This document shows, in pieces, positions 18,626 to 27,784 of a stretch of 64,000 nt of DNA; position 1 is the first letter of the stretch, and each line of letters starts with the position of its first letter. The position numbers were made by a program, and so were the translations under genes. Origin of the DNA: Chitinophagaceae bacterium (GTDB lineage: Bacteria; Bacteroidota; Bacteroidia; Chitinophagales; Chitinophagaceae). The notes under the pieces were generated by a model. That model saw only the letters and a program-made list of their open reading frames with translations. It was not told where the DNA came from and made no database searches. The stretch covers positions 1-64,000 of the forward strand of contig JAIEMK010000003.1 in assembly GCA_019752295.1 (NCBI GenBank), read 5' to 3'.

Positions 18626-18925
18626 TTACCAAGATTTATCGAATTTATTTTTCATTCCTTCAAATACATCTTTTTCGGGTTTGTCCCCATTTTCAATAGC
18701 AGATTTAAACTGCGACTCCCATGTTGATAAATCCAGATTCAAAAGAGGTCTTTTTTTCTTTTTGAGTGGCGTAGGTTTTAAAACAATAGAAGATTCATTA
18801 TTCACAGAAACTTCTATCTCCTGACCATCAACAATATTTAATTTATCTATAATTTCCTTTGTTAATAAAACACCTCTCGAATTACCTATTTTACGTAAAG
18901 TAGTACGCATTATGATATGTTGCAT
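18626..18925 (-). CDS. mazE: MazE/AbrB-family antitoxin
   Basis: 99 residues; start at 18925 or at the in-frame ATG 18910. The N-terminal swapped-hairpin AbrB/MazE domain is visible: RKIGNSRGVLLTKEIIDKLNI then a beta strand around EIEVSVNNESSIVLKP. The Lys-rich and acidic C-terminal tail (from about residue 55) should be the flexible part that wraps the toxin. It pairs with the adjacent mazF and probably represses the operon by binding the paired palindromes just upstream (18945-18968). Confidence 0.9.
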   Translation of the reverse strand: MQHIIMRTTLRKIGNSRGVLLTKEIIDKLNIVDGQEIEVSVNNESSIVLKPTPLKKKKRPLLNLDLSTWESQFKSAIENGDKPEKDVFEGMKNKFDKSW

Positions 18926-18944
18926 CAGAAATATTTTCTACTAA

Positions 18945-18968
18945 GTTATAACATTTGAGCGTTATAAC
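18945..18968. promoter_or_regulatory. Candidate MazE operator: two GTTATAAC palindromes
   Basis: Two identical 8-bp self-complementary boxes GTTATAAC at 18945-18952 and 18961-18968, separated by 8 bases (16 bases centre to centre). They lie 19 bases upstream of the mazE start. This layout suits binding of two antitoxin dimers for autoregulation; this is inference. Confidence 0.6.
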
Positions 18969-19204
18969 AATTTTGATTTATAAAAATGCGATTACTTTTT
19001 ACCAATTGAGGCTACTGAATGGCGAAAAATGAATTTGAGGGGCATTTGTGGAGTGCGCTGGCTAAATAGCTCTAAGAAGTAATAACTCGAATGATACATT
19101 TCTTTTAATCTAATAACAAATTGAACGCTTTGGATATGCAAGACTTTAGATAAATTGCAAGAGCGAGAAGTTGATTTGGGGCACCGGATAAAAACAGGCT
19201 TGAT

Positions 19205-20767
19205 ATGAGTAAAGACAATTGCTATACCGATAGCGGAATTGAGATTAAAAAAGTATACTATACCCTTCCAGAACAAAACGCAAAAAAAACGGAAGCTCCA
19301 GGAGAATTCCCTTATACCAGAGGAGTTCAGCCCGATATGTACCGTGGTAAACTCTGGACCATGCGCCAATATGCCGGGTTCTCTACTGCTGAAGAAAGTA
19401 ATAAACGTTATCATTTTTTATTATCGCAAGGAGTGATGGGATTAAGTGTGGCTTTCGACCTACCTACACAAATTGGATATGACAGCGATCATCCTTTAGC
19501 GGAAGGTGAAGTAGGTAAAGTGGGCGTGGCAATCGATAGTATTGAAGATATGGAAACATTATTTTCAGGAATTCACTTGGAACAGGTTTCCACATCAATG
19601 ACCATTAATTCAACGGGATTCATTTTATTGGCTTTTTATGTTGCCATAGCAAAAAAACAGGGAGCAGACCTAAAAAAAATCTCTGGAACCATACAGAATG
19701 ATATCTTAAAGGAATATGCGGCAAGAGGTACTTATATTTATCCTCCCAAGGCTTCGATGCGCATCATCACCGACATTTTTGAATGGTGTGCAAAAGAAGT
19801 TCCCAAATGGAATACCATTTCGATCAGTGGCTATCATATTCGCGAAGCGGGAAGTACAGCCGTTCAGGAAATTGCTTTTACTTTAAGTAATGGAAAAGCA
19901 TATGTAAAAGCGGCGCTGGAAAAGGGTTTAGACATAAATGTGTTTGGAAAACGTTTATCTTTTTTCTTTAACGCGCATAACAATCTTTTTGAAGAAGTTG
20001 CCAAATTCAGAGCGGCCCGAAGAATGTGGTCGGGCATTATGAAAGAACTTGGTGCAACAGATGAAAAAGCCATGATGCTTCGTTTTCATACGCAAACGGG
20101 AGGGGCCACACTAACTGCTCAACAACCGTTGAACAATATTTGCAGGGTTACTATTCAAACCCTAGCGGCTGTTCTGGGAGGCACCCAAAGTTTACATACC
20201 AACGGCTACGATGAGGCATTGAGCCTGCCCACCGAAGATGCAGCAAGGGTTGCACTAAGAACACAACAAATTGTAGCTTTTGAAAGTGGTGCTCCTGATA
20301 CTGTTGACCCCTTGGCAGGAAGTTATTTTGTTGAAACCCTTACCAATGAAGTAGAGAAAAAAGCAACCGACCTAATCAATAAGATTGATGCCCTGGGAGG
20401 TAGCGTAAGTGCTATTGAATCGGGTTTTATGCAAGATGAAATTGCCCGCAGTGCCTACGAATACCAACGAAATATTGAAAGTGGAGAAAAAATTATCGTT
20501 GGCGTAAATAAATTTCAGGCAACCGCAAGCAATTCCATTCCCGGTTTTAAAATAGATGATTCTATTCGAACCATTCAAAGCGAAAAACTAACTAAACTTC
20601 GCGCAAAAAGAGATGCAAAGAAAGTAACAGAATTATTAAACTCAATCGAAACCATCGCAGGCTCTACCGATAACCTAATGCCAATCGTTGTAGAAGCAGT
20701 TGAAAACTATTGTACGCTTGGAGAAATTGCTGACGCTTTGAGAAAAGTGTATGGAGAATATAAATAA
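19205..20767 (+). CDS. Acyl-CoA mutase large (catalytic) subunit, methylmalonyl-CoA mutase family, without B12 domain
   Basis: 520 residues forming only the substrate-binding TIM barrel; the C-terminal cobalamin domain (DxHxxG) is absent, so a separate small subunit is needed and none is in this window. Compared with Propionibacterium methylmalonyl-CoA mutase numbering (offset 33), Tyr89 (here Y56), Arg207 (R174) and His244 (H211) are kept. The CoA-carboxylate contact region [11 protein letters not shown] instead has Gln42 for Tyr75, Asp44 for Thr77 and Lys49 for Arg82. The retained Tyr/Arg pair argues for a methylmalonyl-like substrate; the other changes leave the substrate open. Confidence 0.88.
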   Translation: MSKDNCYTDSGIEIKKVYYTLPEQNAKKTEAPGEFPYTRGVQPDMYRGKLWTMRQYAGFSTAEESNKRYHFLLSQGVMGLSVAFDLPTQIGYDSDHPLAEGEVGKVGVAIDSIEDMETLFSGIHLEQVSTSMTINSTGFILLAFYVAIAKKQGADLKKISGTIQNDILKEYAARGTYIYPPKASMRIITDIFEWCAKEVPKWNTISISGYHIREAGSTAVQEIAFTLSNGKAYVKAALEKGLDINVFGKRLSFFFNAHNNLFEEVAKFRAARRMWSGIMKELGATDEKAMMLRFHTQTGGATLTAQQPLNNICRVTIQTLAAVLGGTQSLHTNGYDEALSLPTEDAARVALRTQQIVAFESGAPDTVDPLAGSYFVETLTNEVEKKATDLINKIDALGGSVSAIESGFMQDEIARSAYEYQRNIESGEKIIVGVNKFQATASNSIPGFKIDDSIRTIQSEKLTKLRAKRDAKKVTELLNSIETIAGSTDNLMPIVVEAVENYCTLGEIADALRKVYGEYK

Positions 20768-20819
20768 AAAATCAAAAGTCAAAAGTCAAAATTCGAAAAT
20801 CAAAAGTCAAAAACTAATT
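20768..20819. repeat. Heptamer-type TCAAAAG tandem repeat in intergenic spacer
   Basis: AT-rich spacer made of imperfect copies of TCAAAAG, for example TCAAAAGTCAAAAGTCAAAA. Related stretches recur at 24105-24131, 33450-33483 and 44222-44256. No coding function is likely. Confidence 0.7.
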
Positions 20820-22118
20820 ATGAGAAAAACAATTTTATTGGGTATTTGTGCCCTCCCACTTTTTACTATGGCACAAGTTACTACTGCTACTATTGAAAAG
20901 TCTGCCAAAGACATCAACGATTCTGTGATTGCTTGGCGCAGACATATTCACCAGTTCCCGGAATTATCCAACAGAGAAACCAATACGATGAACTATATCG
21001 TTTCGAAGTTACAGGGACTGGGATTAGAAATTAAAGCGCCATTTGCAAAAACAGGTGTAGTTGCTATTTTAAGAGGCGGCAAACCCGGTCCTGTTGTGGC
21101 TTTGAGGGCCGACATAGATGCACTACCTGTTGTGGAAAGAGGAAACCTTCCATTTGCTTCAAAACTTACAAGCGAGTACAACGGACAGAAAGTAGGCGTA
21201 ATGCATGCCTGTGGGCACGATAGCCATACAGCTATTCTTTTAGGCACGGCTAATGCTTTAAGTAAAATGAAAAAAGAAGTACCGGGTACCGTGATCTTTT
21301 TATTTCAACCTGCTGAAGAAGGCGCTCCCGGAACCGAGGAAGGTGGTGCTCCTCTAATGATCAAAGAAGGTGCTTTGAGCAATCCGAAAGTTGATGCTGT
21401 TTTTGGTTTGCATATTAGTTCAGGTGTTGAAATAGGTACTATCAAATATCACTCTGGTTCTTTTATGGCAAGCTCTGATTGGTTTACCATTAAAGTAAAA
21501 GGTAAGCAAACACATGGTTCCATGCCATGGGGTGGAATTGATCCGATAGTAGTTGCAGCACAAATCATTACCGGATTGCAAACTGTTGTTAGTCGGCAGG
21601 AAGATTTAACCAAAGCGCCTGTTGTAATTACTGTTGGCAGGATCAACAGTGGTGTGAGAGCAAATATTATTCCTGAAGAACTGAATATGGAAGGAACGAT
21701 CAGAACCCTAGATTCCAAAATGCAAAAAGATGTACACGAAAGAATTAAACAAACGGCTACAAAAATTGCAGAAGCTTCAGGTGCTACTGCCGAAGTTTTT
21801 ATTGATACTAAAACGTTGGTAACCTACAACGATCCTGCACTGGTTAAAATGATGTTACCTTCTTTAGAAACTGCTGCAGGTAAGGGGAATATTTCAGAAT
21901 CAACTTGGACCACTGGCGCAGAAGATTTTTCTTTCTACGGCGAAGTAGCTCCTTCATTCTTTTTTAATCTGGGTGGTATGCCTGCAGGTATGGATCCCAA
22001 AAAAGCTGCCCCACACCATACGCCTGATTTTTATATTGATGATAGTAAACTCGATGTGGGCGTGAAAGCGTTCTGTAATCTCGTTTTCGATTATGCCAGG
22101 CTAAAAGGCGGAAAATAA
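20820..22118 (+). CDS. Secreted M20-family amidohydrolase/peptidase
   Basis: 432 residues from ATG 20820, chosen because MRKTILLGICALPLFTMAQ is a clean signal peptide; an upstream in-frame ATG at 20751 would translate the TCAAAAG repeat. Metal-site motifs of the M20D (IAA-amino acid/hippurate hydrolase) group are visible: ALRADIDALPV, HACGHDSHTAILLG, FQPAEEG and a C-terminal HHTPDFYIDD. It is predicted to hydrolyse N-acyl amino acids or small peptides in the periplasm using two divalent metals. A terminator follows directly. Confidence 0.92.
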   Translation: MRKTILLGICALPLFTMAQVTTATIEKSAKDINDSVIAWRRHIHQFPELSNRETNTMNYIVSKLQGLGLEIKAPFAKTGVVAILRGGKPGPVVALRADIDALPVVERGNLPFASKLTSEYNGQKVGVMHACGHDSHTAILLGTANALSKMKKEVPGTVIFLFQPAEEGAPGTEEGGAPLMIKEGALSNPKVDAVFGLHISSGVEIGTIKYHSGSFMASSDWFTIKVKGKQTHGSMPWGGIDPIVVAAQIITGLQTVVSRQEDLTKAPVVITVGRINSGVRANIIPEELNMEGTIRTLDSKMQKDVHERIKQTATKIAEASGATAEVFIDTKTLVTYNDPALVKMMLPSLETAAGKGNISESTWTTGAEDFSFYGEVAPSFFFNLGGMPAGMDPKKAAPHHTPDFYIDDSKLDVGVKAFCNLVFDYARLKGGK

Positions 22119-22140
22119 TTGTTGAACAAGTATTTTTTGA

Positions 22141-22179
22141 GGTTCCACAATTATTTTAAAATAGTTGTGGAACCTTTTT
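22141..22179 (+). terminator. Rho-independent terminator of the M20 amidohydrolase gene
   Basis: Arms 22141-22157 and 22158-22174 pair over about 17 bp with one wobble (GGTTCCACAA against TTGTGGAACC outermost), followed by TTTTT. Confidence 0.92.
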
Positions 22180-22196
22180 ATTTTAAATAAAATACC

Positions 22197-24104
22197 ATGC
22201 AAAAGTATCTTTCATTTTTATTGTTTTTCGCCTCAGCTTCTGCTCTGGCTCAACAACCTTTAACTCCCGAAACACTCTGGAAGCTAGGCAGGGTGAGCGC
22301 TTTGGGCATTTCAAAAGACAAACAATTTATCATTTACAGTGTAAATGTTCCTAATATAGAATTAAACAAGGGGAATAGTAAAAATTATCGTATTCCAATT
22401 GATGGCGGGAAAGCTGAAGAAATTAGCAATGCTGGTGATTTACTTGCAAACGATAAAGTCTCTTCTGATGGGAAATATATCATCAGTAGTGATGCGGTAA
22501 AATTGAAACCAGTATACGGTTCAGATTTCTATCCCAGTCTCAGCAAATCTAATGTACAGATCTATGAATCACTAAACTATCGCCATTGGGATACTTGGGA
22601 GGATGGTAAATATGATCACGTGTTTGTTGCGCCGTTTGTGAATGGTAAAGCAGGCGAAGCTACTGATATCATGAAGGGTGAACTCTTTGATTGCCCACTT
22701 AAACCCTTTGGCGGAGATGAAGACTATATTTGGAACCCGGATGGCAAACACATAGTGTATAGTACCAAGAAGAAATATGGTACCGAATATGTAGTTAGTA
22801 CCAATACTGATTTGTATGAATACGATATTACAACAGGCACCACTAAAAATCTGACTGCAGATAATAAAGGTTATGATATCAGTCCTGCTTACAACGTCAA
22901 AGGGCAACTTGCTTGGTTGCAAATGAAAAGAGATGGTTATGAAGCCGATAAACAAAACTTAATTGTTTCAAATGGCTTTGCAACTATGAACTTAACTGAA
23001 AATCGTGATGATCTGCATGTGGAAAGTTTTAAGTGGAGTGAGGATGGAAGAAGTTTGTTTTTTATAGCACCTCAAAAAGGGATGGTTCATTTGTTCCAAG
23101 TAACATATCCGGATAGAACCGGAATAGCTCCTGTGATCACACAGTTAACAAAGGGAGAGTTTGAAGTAAATGGAATAGTTGGACAAACAGGCCATGAATT
23201 GATTTTTACAAAGGTTGACTTCAATCATGCATCTGAAATATATAGTTTGGACTTGACAAGTGGAAGTCTTTCACAAATAACGCATGTGAATGACGACAAT
23301 TACAAAAAAATCGCGACTGTAAGTACTGCCTATAAAATGGTAACAACCACCGATGGTAAACAAATGCCTACTTGGGTAATCTACCCGCCCGGATTTGATG
23401 CAAAGAAAAAATATCCTACAATTTTATTCTGTCTTGGTGGGCCTCAGGGTACTACCCCATTCTATTCCTTTCGATGGAATTTCCAACTCATCGCTTCTCA
23501 AGGTTATATTGTTGTAGCTCCTGATCGCAGAGGTGTTTTTGGAGAGGGCACAAAATGGACAGAAGGTGTTAGTAAGGATTGGGGCGGGCAAGTGATCAAA
23601 GATTATTTAAGTGCCATTGATGCTGTATCCAAAGAATCTTATGTCGATAAAACAAAAATGGGTTGTGTTGGCGCAAGTTTTGGAGGATTCTCTGTATTTG
23701 CACTAGAAGCTTTACACAATGGCCGTTTCAAAACATTCATTTCACATGATGGTGTATTTGATTTTAAGAGTATGTATGGAACAACCGACGAAATGTTTTT
23801 CGAAAACTGGGAGAAAGGCGGGGCCTACTGGGACAAAAACAATGCTGTGGCTCAACGTTCATTCAGCCAATCGCCTAGCAACTTTGTAGATAAATGGAAT
23901 ACACCCATTATGATTGTACAAGGTGGCAGAGATTATCGTGTTCCGATAGAACAGGGCCAGCAAGCATTTCAAGCTGCTCAATTGAGGGGTATCAAAAGTA
24001 AATTATTGTATTTGCCAGAAGAAAATCATTGGGTATTGAAAGCTCAAAATGCATTGGTTTGGCATCATGAGTTTTATAAATGGTTGGAAGAAACTTTGAA
24101 ATAA
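22197..24104 (+). CDS. Secreted S9-family serine peptidase (prolyl oligopeptidase superfamily)
   Basis: 635 residues: signal peptide (to about residue 18, ALAQ), an N-terminal beta-propeller region with WD-like repeats (about residues 30-380), and a C-terminal alpha/beta hydrolase domain. The catalytic triad can be read as Ser494 in GASFGGFS, Asp579 in GGRDYRVP and His611 in ENHWV. It is likely a periplasmic dipeptidyl or acylaminoacyl peptidase acting on short peptides. It stands alone between two terminators. Confidence 0.93.
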   Translation: MQKYLSFLLFFASASALAQQPLTPETLWKLGRVSALGISKDKQFIIYSVNVPNIELNKGNSKNYRIPIDGGKAEEISNAGDLLANDKVSSDGKYIISSDAVKLKPVYGSDFYPSLSKSNVQIYESLNYRHWDTWEDGKYDHVFVAPFVNGKAGEATDIMKGELFDCPLKPFGGDEDYIWNPDGKHIVYSTKKKYGTEYVVSTNTDLYEYDITTGTTKNLTADNKGYDISPAYNVKGQLAWLQMKRDGYEADKQNLIVSNGFATMNLTENRDDLHVESFKWSEDGRSLFFIAPQKGMVHLFQVTYPDRTGIAPVITQLTKGEFEVNGIVGQTGHELIFTKVDFNHASEIYSLDLTSGSLSQITHVNDDNYKKIATVSTAYKMVTTTDGKQMPTWVIYPPGFDAKKKYPTILFCLGGPQGTTPFYSFRWNFQLIASQGYIVVAPDRRGVFGEGTKWTEGVSKDWGGQVIKDYLSAIDAVSKESYVDKTKMGCVGASFGGFSVFALEALHNGRFKTFISHDGVFDFKSMYGTTDEMFFENWEKGGAYWDKNNAVAQRSFSQSPSNFVDKWNTPIMIVQGGRDYRVPIEQGQQAFQAAQLRGIKSKLLYLPEENHWVLKAQNALVWHHEFYKWLEETLK

Positions 24105-24160
24105 AATTCAAAAGTAAAAATTCAAAAGTAAAAAAGCCTCTGATTGTTCAGGGGTTTTTT
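24105..24160 (+). terminator. Terminator of the S9 peptidase gene, with AT-rich repeat leader
   Basis: The hairpin is CCTCTGA (24137-24143) with TCAGGGG (24148-24154), one wobble pair, then six T. The preceding 24105-24131 contains two copies of a TTCAAAAGTAAAAA unit of the same repeat family as at 20768-20819. Confidence 0.82.
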
Positions 24161-24200
24161 ATTTTAGGACTCTTCATGATCCTATGGGTTCGTAGATAAC

Positions 24201-24869
24201 TTAATTCGTTGGATAGTTTCTTTCGCCAAAAAGTAAGCTTCCAATTCGAACCATTGTAGCCCCCTCTTCAATAGCCATTTGATAGTCGCCACTCATTCCC
24301 ATACTCAAGATGGTAAATGGTGCACCCGGTTTTGATTGCATATCTTGAAAATGCTGATACAATATTTTAAACTCCTTTCTAACCTGCTCTTGATTATCAC
24401 TAAAAGATGCCATTCCCATTAACCCTTTAATTGATACATAGGGTAAATGAACCGATGCTGAGATGGCTGCTTCTAATTCAACAGCATCCATCCCAAATTT
24501 TGTTTCTTCAGTGGCAATGTGCATTTGTAATAAACAATGGATCACACGTCCCATTTTTTGAGCTTGTTTATTGATTTCGGTAAGCAATTTCAAACTATCA
24601 ACACCGTGAATCAAATGCACAAATGGTGCAATATATTTTACCTTATTGGTTTGTAAATGCCCTATAAAATGCCAGCGAATATCTTTTGGTAAAACTGCTT
24701 GTTTGTCAACCAATTCCTGTGTATAATTCTCCCCAAAATCGCGCTGCCCCAATTGATACAATGCTTCTATATCTTCGATGGGCTTGGTTTTACTTACAGC
24801 AACCAGTGTTACCAGACTCCCCTTAAAAACTTCAATAATCTGATGATATTTTTCTGTATTAACAGCCAT
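24201..24869 (-). CDS. YggS/PLPBP-family pyridoxal phosphate homeostasis protein
   Basis: 222 residues, one-domain fold-III PLP barrel. The PLP lysine is Lys27 in VAVSKTKP. Family landmarks follow in order: GENYTQE, WHFIGHLQTNKVK, and SMGMSGDYQMAIEEGATMVRIGS near the C terminus. It has no catalytic role of its own; it binds PLP and keeps vitamin B6 and keto/amino acid pools balanced. It is monocistronic, downstream of a minus-strand terminator. Confidence 0.95.
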   Translation of the reverse strand: MAVNTEKYHQIIEVFKGSLVTLVAVSKTKPIEDIEALYQLGQRDFGENYTQELVDKQAVLPKDIRWHFIGHLQTNKVKYIAPFVHLIHGVDSLKLLTEINKQAQKMGRVIHCLLQMHIATEETKFGMDAVELEAAISASVHLPYVSIKGLMGMASFSDNQEQVRKEFKILYQHFQDMQSKPGAPFTILSMGMSGDYQMAIEEGATMVRIGSLLFGERNYPTN

Positions 24870-24943
24870 GATAGATCTTATTTATTAAACTACTTTTATT
24901 CAAATCAAATTATTGCAAACAAAATTACTTCATTAATTGAGAG

Positions 24944-24983
24944 AATAAAAAAAAGGGCTCTCAAAAATCAGAGAGTCCCTTTT
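24944..24983 (-). terminator. Terminator of the acyl-CoA dehydrogenase gene
   Basis: Read on the minus strand: AAAAGGGACTCTC (24971-24983 complement) pairs with GAGAGCCCTTTT (24951-24962 complement) with a one-base bulge, followed by a long T run. It lies 17 bases after the dehydrogenase stop. Confidence 0.85.
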
Positions 24984-24999
24984 GGTACTTAACTATCCT

Positions 25000-26154
25000 T
25001 TATTTTAAAATGCTTCTGCTAATTACAATTCTTTGTACTTCGCTGGTACCTTCGTAGATCTGAGTAATTTTTGCATCGCGCATCAATCTTTCTACATGAT
25101 ACTCTTTTACAAAACCGTAACCGCCGTGAATTTGTACTGCCTCGGTAGCCGTCCACATTGCGGTTTCGCTTGCAAATACTTTTGCCATCGAAGAACTCAC
25201 GGTATAATCAATACCATTGTCTTTTTCCCAGGCAGCCTTCAGGCAAAGTAATCTTGCGGCTTCAATTCTGGTAGCCATATCAGCAAGCTTAAATTGTATA
25301 GCCTGATGATGCATGATTTCTTTTCCAAAAGCCTTGCGCTGTTTACTGTATGCTAAAGCCAGTTCGTATGCACCACTGGCAATTCCCAAAGCCTGAGAAG
25401 CAATTCCTATCCTGCCGCCACTCAATGTTTTCATTGCAAATTTGAATCCAAATCCATCTTCACCAATTCTATTTTCTTTTGGCACTTTTACATCTGTGAA
25501 CATGATGGTATGCGTATCACTACCTCTGATGCCAAGTTTATTTTCCTTTGCAGCAACGGTTACACCAGGCCATGATTTTTCAACGATAAAAGCATTGATA
25601 CCATGACTGCCTTTCGACACATCTGTTTGAGCAATCACCAGATAAACAGATGCAGAAGAGCCATTTGTAATCCAGTTCTTTGTACCATTAATCAGGTAAT
25701 GATCTCCTTTATCTTCAGCCTTAGTTTGCTGACTGGTAGCATCACTTCCCGCTTCGGGTTCGCTCAACAAAAAAGCGCCGATATAAAGCGCTCCATTCTT
25801 TTGTCCCTGAGCCAGAGGGGTTAAATATTTTTGTTTTTGTGCTTCGTTACCAAATGCTTCCAAGCCCCAACAAACCAAACTATTGTTGACACTCATGCAA
25901 ACACTGGTGCTTGCATCAATCTTGCTGATTTCTTCCATTGCCAATACATAACTGATCGTATCCATCCCACTTCCACCATAGGCCGGATCCACCATCATCC
26001 CCATAAAACCAAGCTCTGCCAGTTTCATAACCTGTTCGCGGGGAAACTGCTGTTTTTCATCTCTTTCTATTACCCCCTGCAAACATTCGTTCTTTGCAAA
26101 ATCTCGGGCCGCTTGTTGGATCATTAAATGTTCTTCACTTAATTCAAATTGCAT
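25000..26154 (-). CDS. Acyl-CoA dehydrogenase
   Basis: 384 residues from ATG 26154 (MQFELSEEHLMIQQAARDFA, the standard family N terminus). A longer in-frame start at 26205 adds a non-homologous tail and is rejected. The three-domain fold is evident: helical N-domain, beta domain with LSEPEAGSDA and WITNG, and helical C-domain with a terminal IYEGTSEVQR carrying the catalytic Glu expected for short-chain acyl-CoA dehydrogenases. It is an FAD enzyme of fatty acid or branched-chain acyl-CoA oxidation, passing electrons to ETF. A 14-bp palindrome lies 45 bases upstream. Confidence 0.95.
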   Translation of the reverse strand: MQFELSEEHLMIQQAARDFAKNECLQGVIERDEKQQFPREQVMKLAELGFMGMMVDPAYGGSGMDTISYVLAMEEISKIDASTSVCMSVNNSLVCWGLEAFGNEAQKQKYLTPLAQGQKNGALYIGAFLLSEPEAGSDATSQQTKAEDKGDHYLINGTKNWITNGSSASVYLVIAQTDVSKGSHGINAFIVEKSWPGVTVAAKENKLGIRGSDTHTIMFTDVKVPKENRIGEDGFGFKFAMKTLSGGRIGIASQALGIASGAYELALAYSKQRKAFGKEIMHHQAIQFKLADMATRIEAARLLCLKAAWEKDNGIDYTVSSSMAKVFASETAMWTATEAVQIHGGYGFVKEYHVERLMRDAKITQIYEGTSEVQRIVISRSILK

Positions 26155-26198
26155 GTATTGGAATTTAGAATGTAAAAATAAGGAATGAAAAGGAATCC

Positions 26199-26212
26199 CT
26201 AACAATTGTTAG
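26199..26212. promoter_or_regulatory. 14-bp perfect palindrome upstream of the acyl-CoA dehydrogenase gene
   Basis: CTAACAATTGTTAG is fully self-complementary and sits 45 bases upstream of the dehydrogenase start, within the divergent spacer shared with the OmpA-family gene. It may be a repressor operator; the regulator is unknown. Confidence 0.4.
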
Positions 26213-26349
26213 TTAAGATTTCGCGCATTAATTATTTTTCATATGTTTTTCCCATTTATGCTATTGCAATCCTGTTGGTTTCTGATTACATTTACTACAC
26301 TTAAATAATGGCAGTGCAATGATCTGTAACCAAAATCAATCAAAAAACC

Positions 26350-27708
26350 ATGAAAGCATTTGTACCAAATTTCAGTAAACATCATTTAAGGGTTCAACTA
26401 GTTAGATTTTTTTTATTACTGACAGTTTATGCATTTTCAATGCCTGTGAACGGTCAGATTTTACAAAGATTGAAAGACAAACTAAAGGACCGTCAGGAGA
26501 AGAAAGTAGAAGAAGCCGAAGATAATCTGGTCGACAGTTTAGAATCTGGTATTGGCTCTCTAGGAAAACCCAAGGCAAAAAAGACCGGAGAAAAACCTAA
26601 AAATATCAATTCAAACGAGGATGAGTCGGCGCAAACAGAAGCGAACACGAATCGTTTGAGTAACCAATTAATCGCATACAGAAAGTCGGATTTCATTAGA
26701 GGCGATAAAATTGTTTTTGAAGAAAAATTTGAATCCGAAACTGTTGGAGACTATCCCAAATCCTGGCAATCAAATGGCGGAGGTGAAATTGTTTCTTTTG
26801 ATAAAACAGAAGGTAAATGGTTAAGGGGTGTCAATAATTTTTCGCACACACCCGAATTCATCGACTCATTTCCACAAAATTTCACTTTGGAGTTTGATGT
26901 AATTAATGAAGAGAAAGGCAATGACTATAATGAATTTAATTTTTTTATTGCAAACGAAGAACAGAAAAACATTAACGACATTATCAGTAATCAAAACTCA
27001 ACTGGTTTCATGGTGAAAATTGATTTTTATCATGATGTTTTATCCTATAATAATTGGACGAGTGTAGATGAGCCCGCTAAAGGATATCAATCACTAGGAA
27101 CCCCGCCCAGTGTTGATATCGACGAATTAAATGCATTTAATTATAAAAAAATACACTTTGCATTTACGCGTCAAAATAGTCGACTCAAATTATATTTAAA
27201 TAGTACAAAGATCTTCGACATCAATTCTGCTTTCCCAAAAAATTTAAAACTCAACCAACTAGTTCTGCAAACGGGTTCCGATCACCTAAATAAAAATGCA
27301 TCCGTTGATTTCTCAAATATTATTTTGGCAGAAACCATTCAGGATTTAAGATCCGACTTTATGGTTTCCGGAAAATATACTACCAGTGCTTTGCTATTCG
27401 AAACAAACTCCGATAAATTAGTGGAGACTTCATATCCAATTGTTGGAATGATCGCTAGTTATCTTCAAAAGAACCCAACAGTTAAATTAAAAGTGATTGG
27501 GCATACCGATAATACCGGGAATGCAAATGCAAATTTGGTACTCTCCAAAAAAAGAGCAGCATCGGTGATCAAAGAATTAGTTGACTTTTATAAAATAGAT
27601 TCAGCACGTCTTTTAGCGGATGGTGCCGGTGCTACTATACCAATTGATTCCAATGATACATCAACAGGAAGGGCAAAGAACAGAAGAGTGGAGTTTGTAA
27701 AGTTTTAA
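26350..27708 (+). CDS. OmpA-family cell-envelope protein with C-terminal peptidoglycan-binding domain
   Basis: 452 residues. Signal peptide (hydrophobic about residues 20-32, then NGQ), followed by a charged Lys/Glu-rich stretch (about 37-95) that may be coiled coil or linker, and a central domain (about 120-330) resembling a concanavalin-like/LamG sandwich. The C-terminal OmpA domain holds VIGHTDNTGNAN, LSKKRAASVI and GRAKNRRVEFV, the usual diaminopimelate-binding pattern. It probably tethers the outer membrane to peptidoglycan. No obvious operon partners. Confidence 0.88.
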   Translation: MKAFVPNFSKHHLRVQLVRFFLLLTVYAFSMPVNGQILQRLKDKLKDRQEKKVEEAEDNLVDSLESGIGSLGKPKAKKTGEKPKNINSNEDESAQTEANTNRLSNQLIAYRKSDFIRGDKIVFEEKFESETVGDYPKSWQSNGGGEIVSFDKTEGKWLRGVNNFSHTPEFIDSFPQNFTLEFDVINEEKGNDYNEFNFFIANEEQKNINDIISNQNSTGFMVKIDFYHDVLSYNNWTSVDEPAKGYQSLGTPPSVDIDELNAFNYKKIHFAFTRQNSRLKLYLNSTKIFDINSAFPKNLKLNQLVLQTGSDHLNKNASVDFSNIILAETIQDLRSDFMVSGKYTTSALLFETNSDKLVETSYPIVGMIASYLQKNPTVKLKVIGHTDNTGNANANLVLSKKRAASVIKELVDFYKIDSARLLADGAGATIPIDSNDTSTGRAKNRRVEFVKF

Positions 27709-27784
27709 ATGTGTAATTACAACCGCATTAAACAACCATTTCCCGATTTCTTCTGTATATTTATTGCTAGCCAAATGAGAAAAA

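Noticed and set aside
19019-19069. Tiny plus-strand open frame of 16 residues upstream of the mutase
   Set aside because: No ribosome binding site, no similarity recognisable; expected by chance in spacer.
18992-19414. Minus-strand open frame of 140 codons over the mutase start
   Set aside because: Antisense to conserved mutase coding sequence, no recognisable domain.
20751-20819. Upstream in-frame start for the M20 amidohydrolase
   Set aside because: It would translate the TCAAAAG repeat and bury the signal peptide; ATG 20820 gives a normal secreted N terminus.
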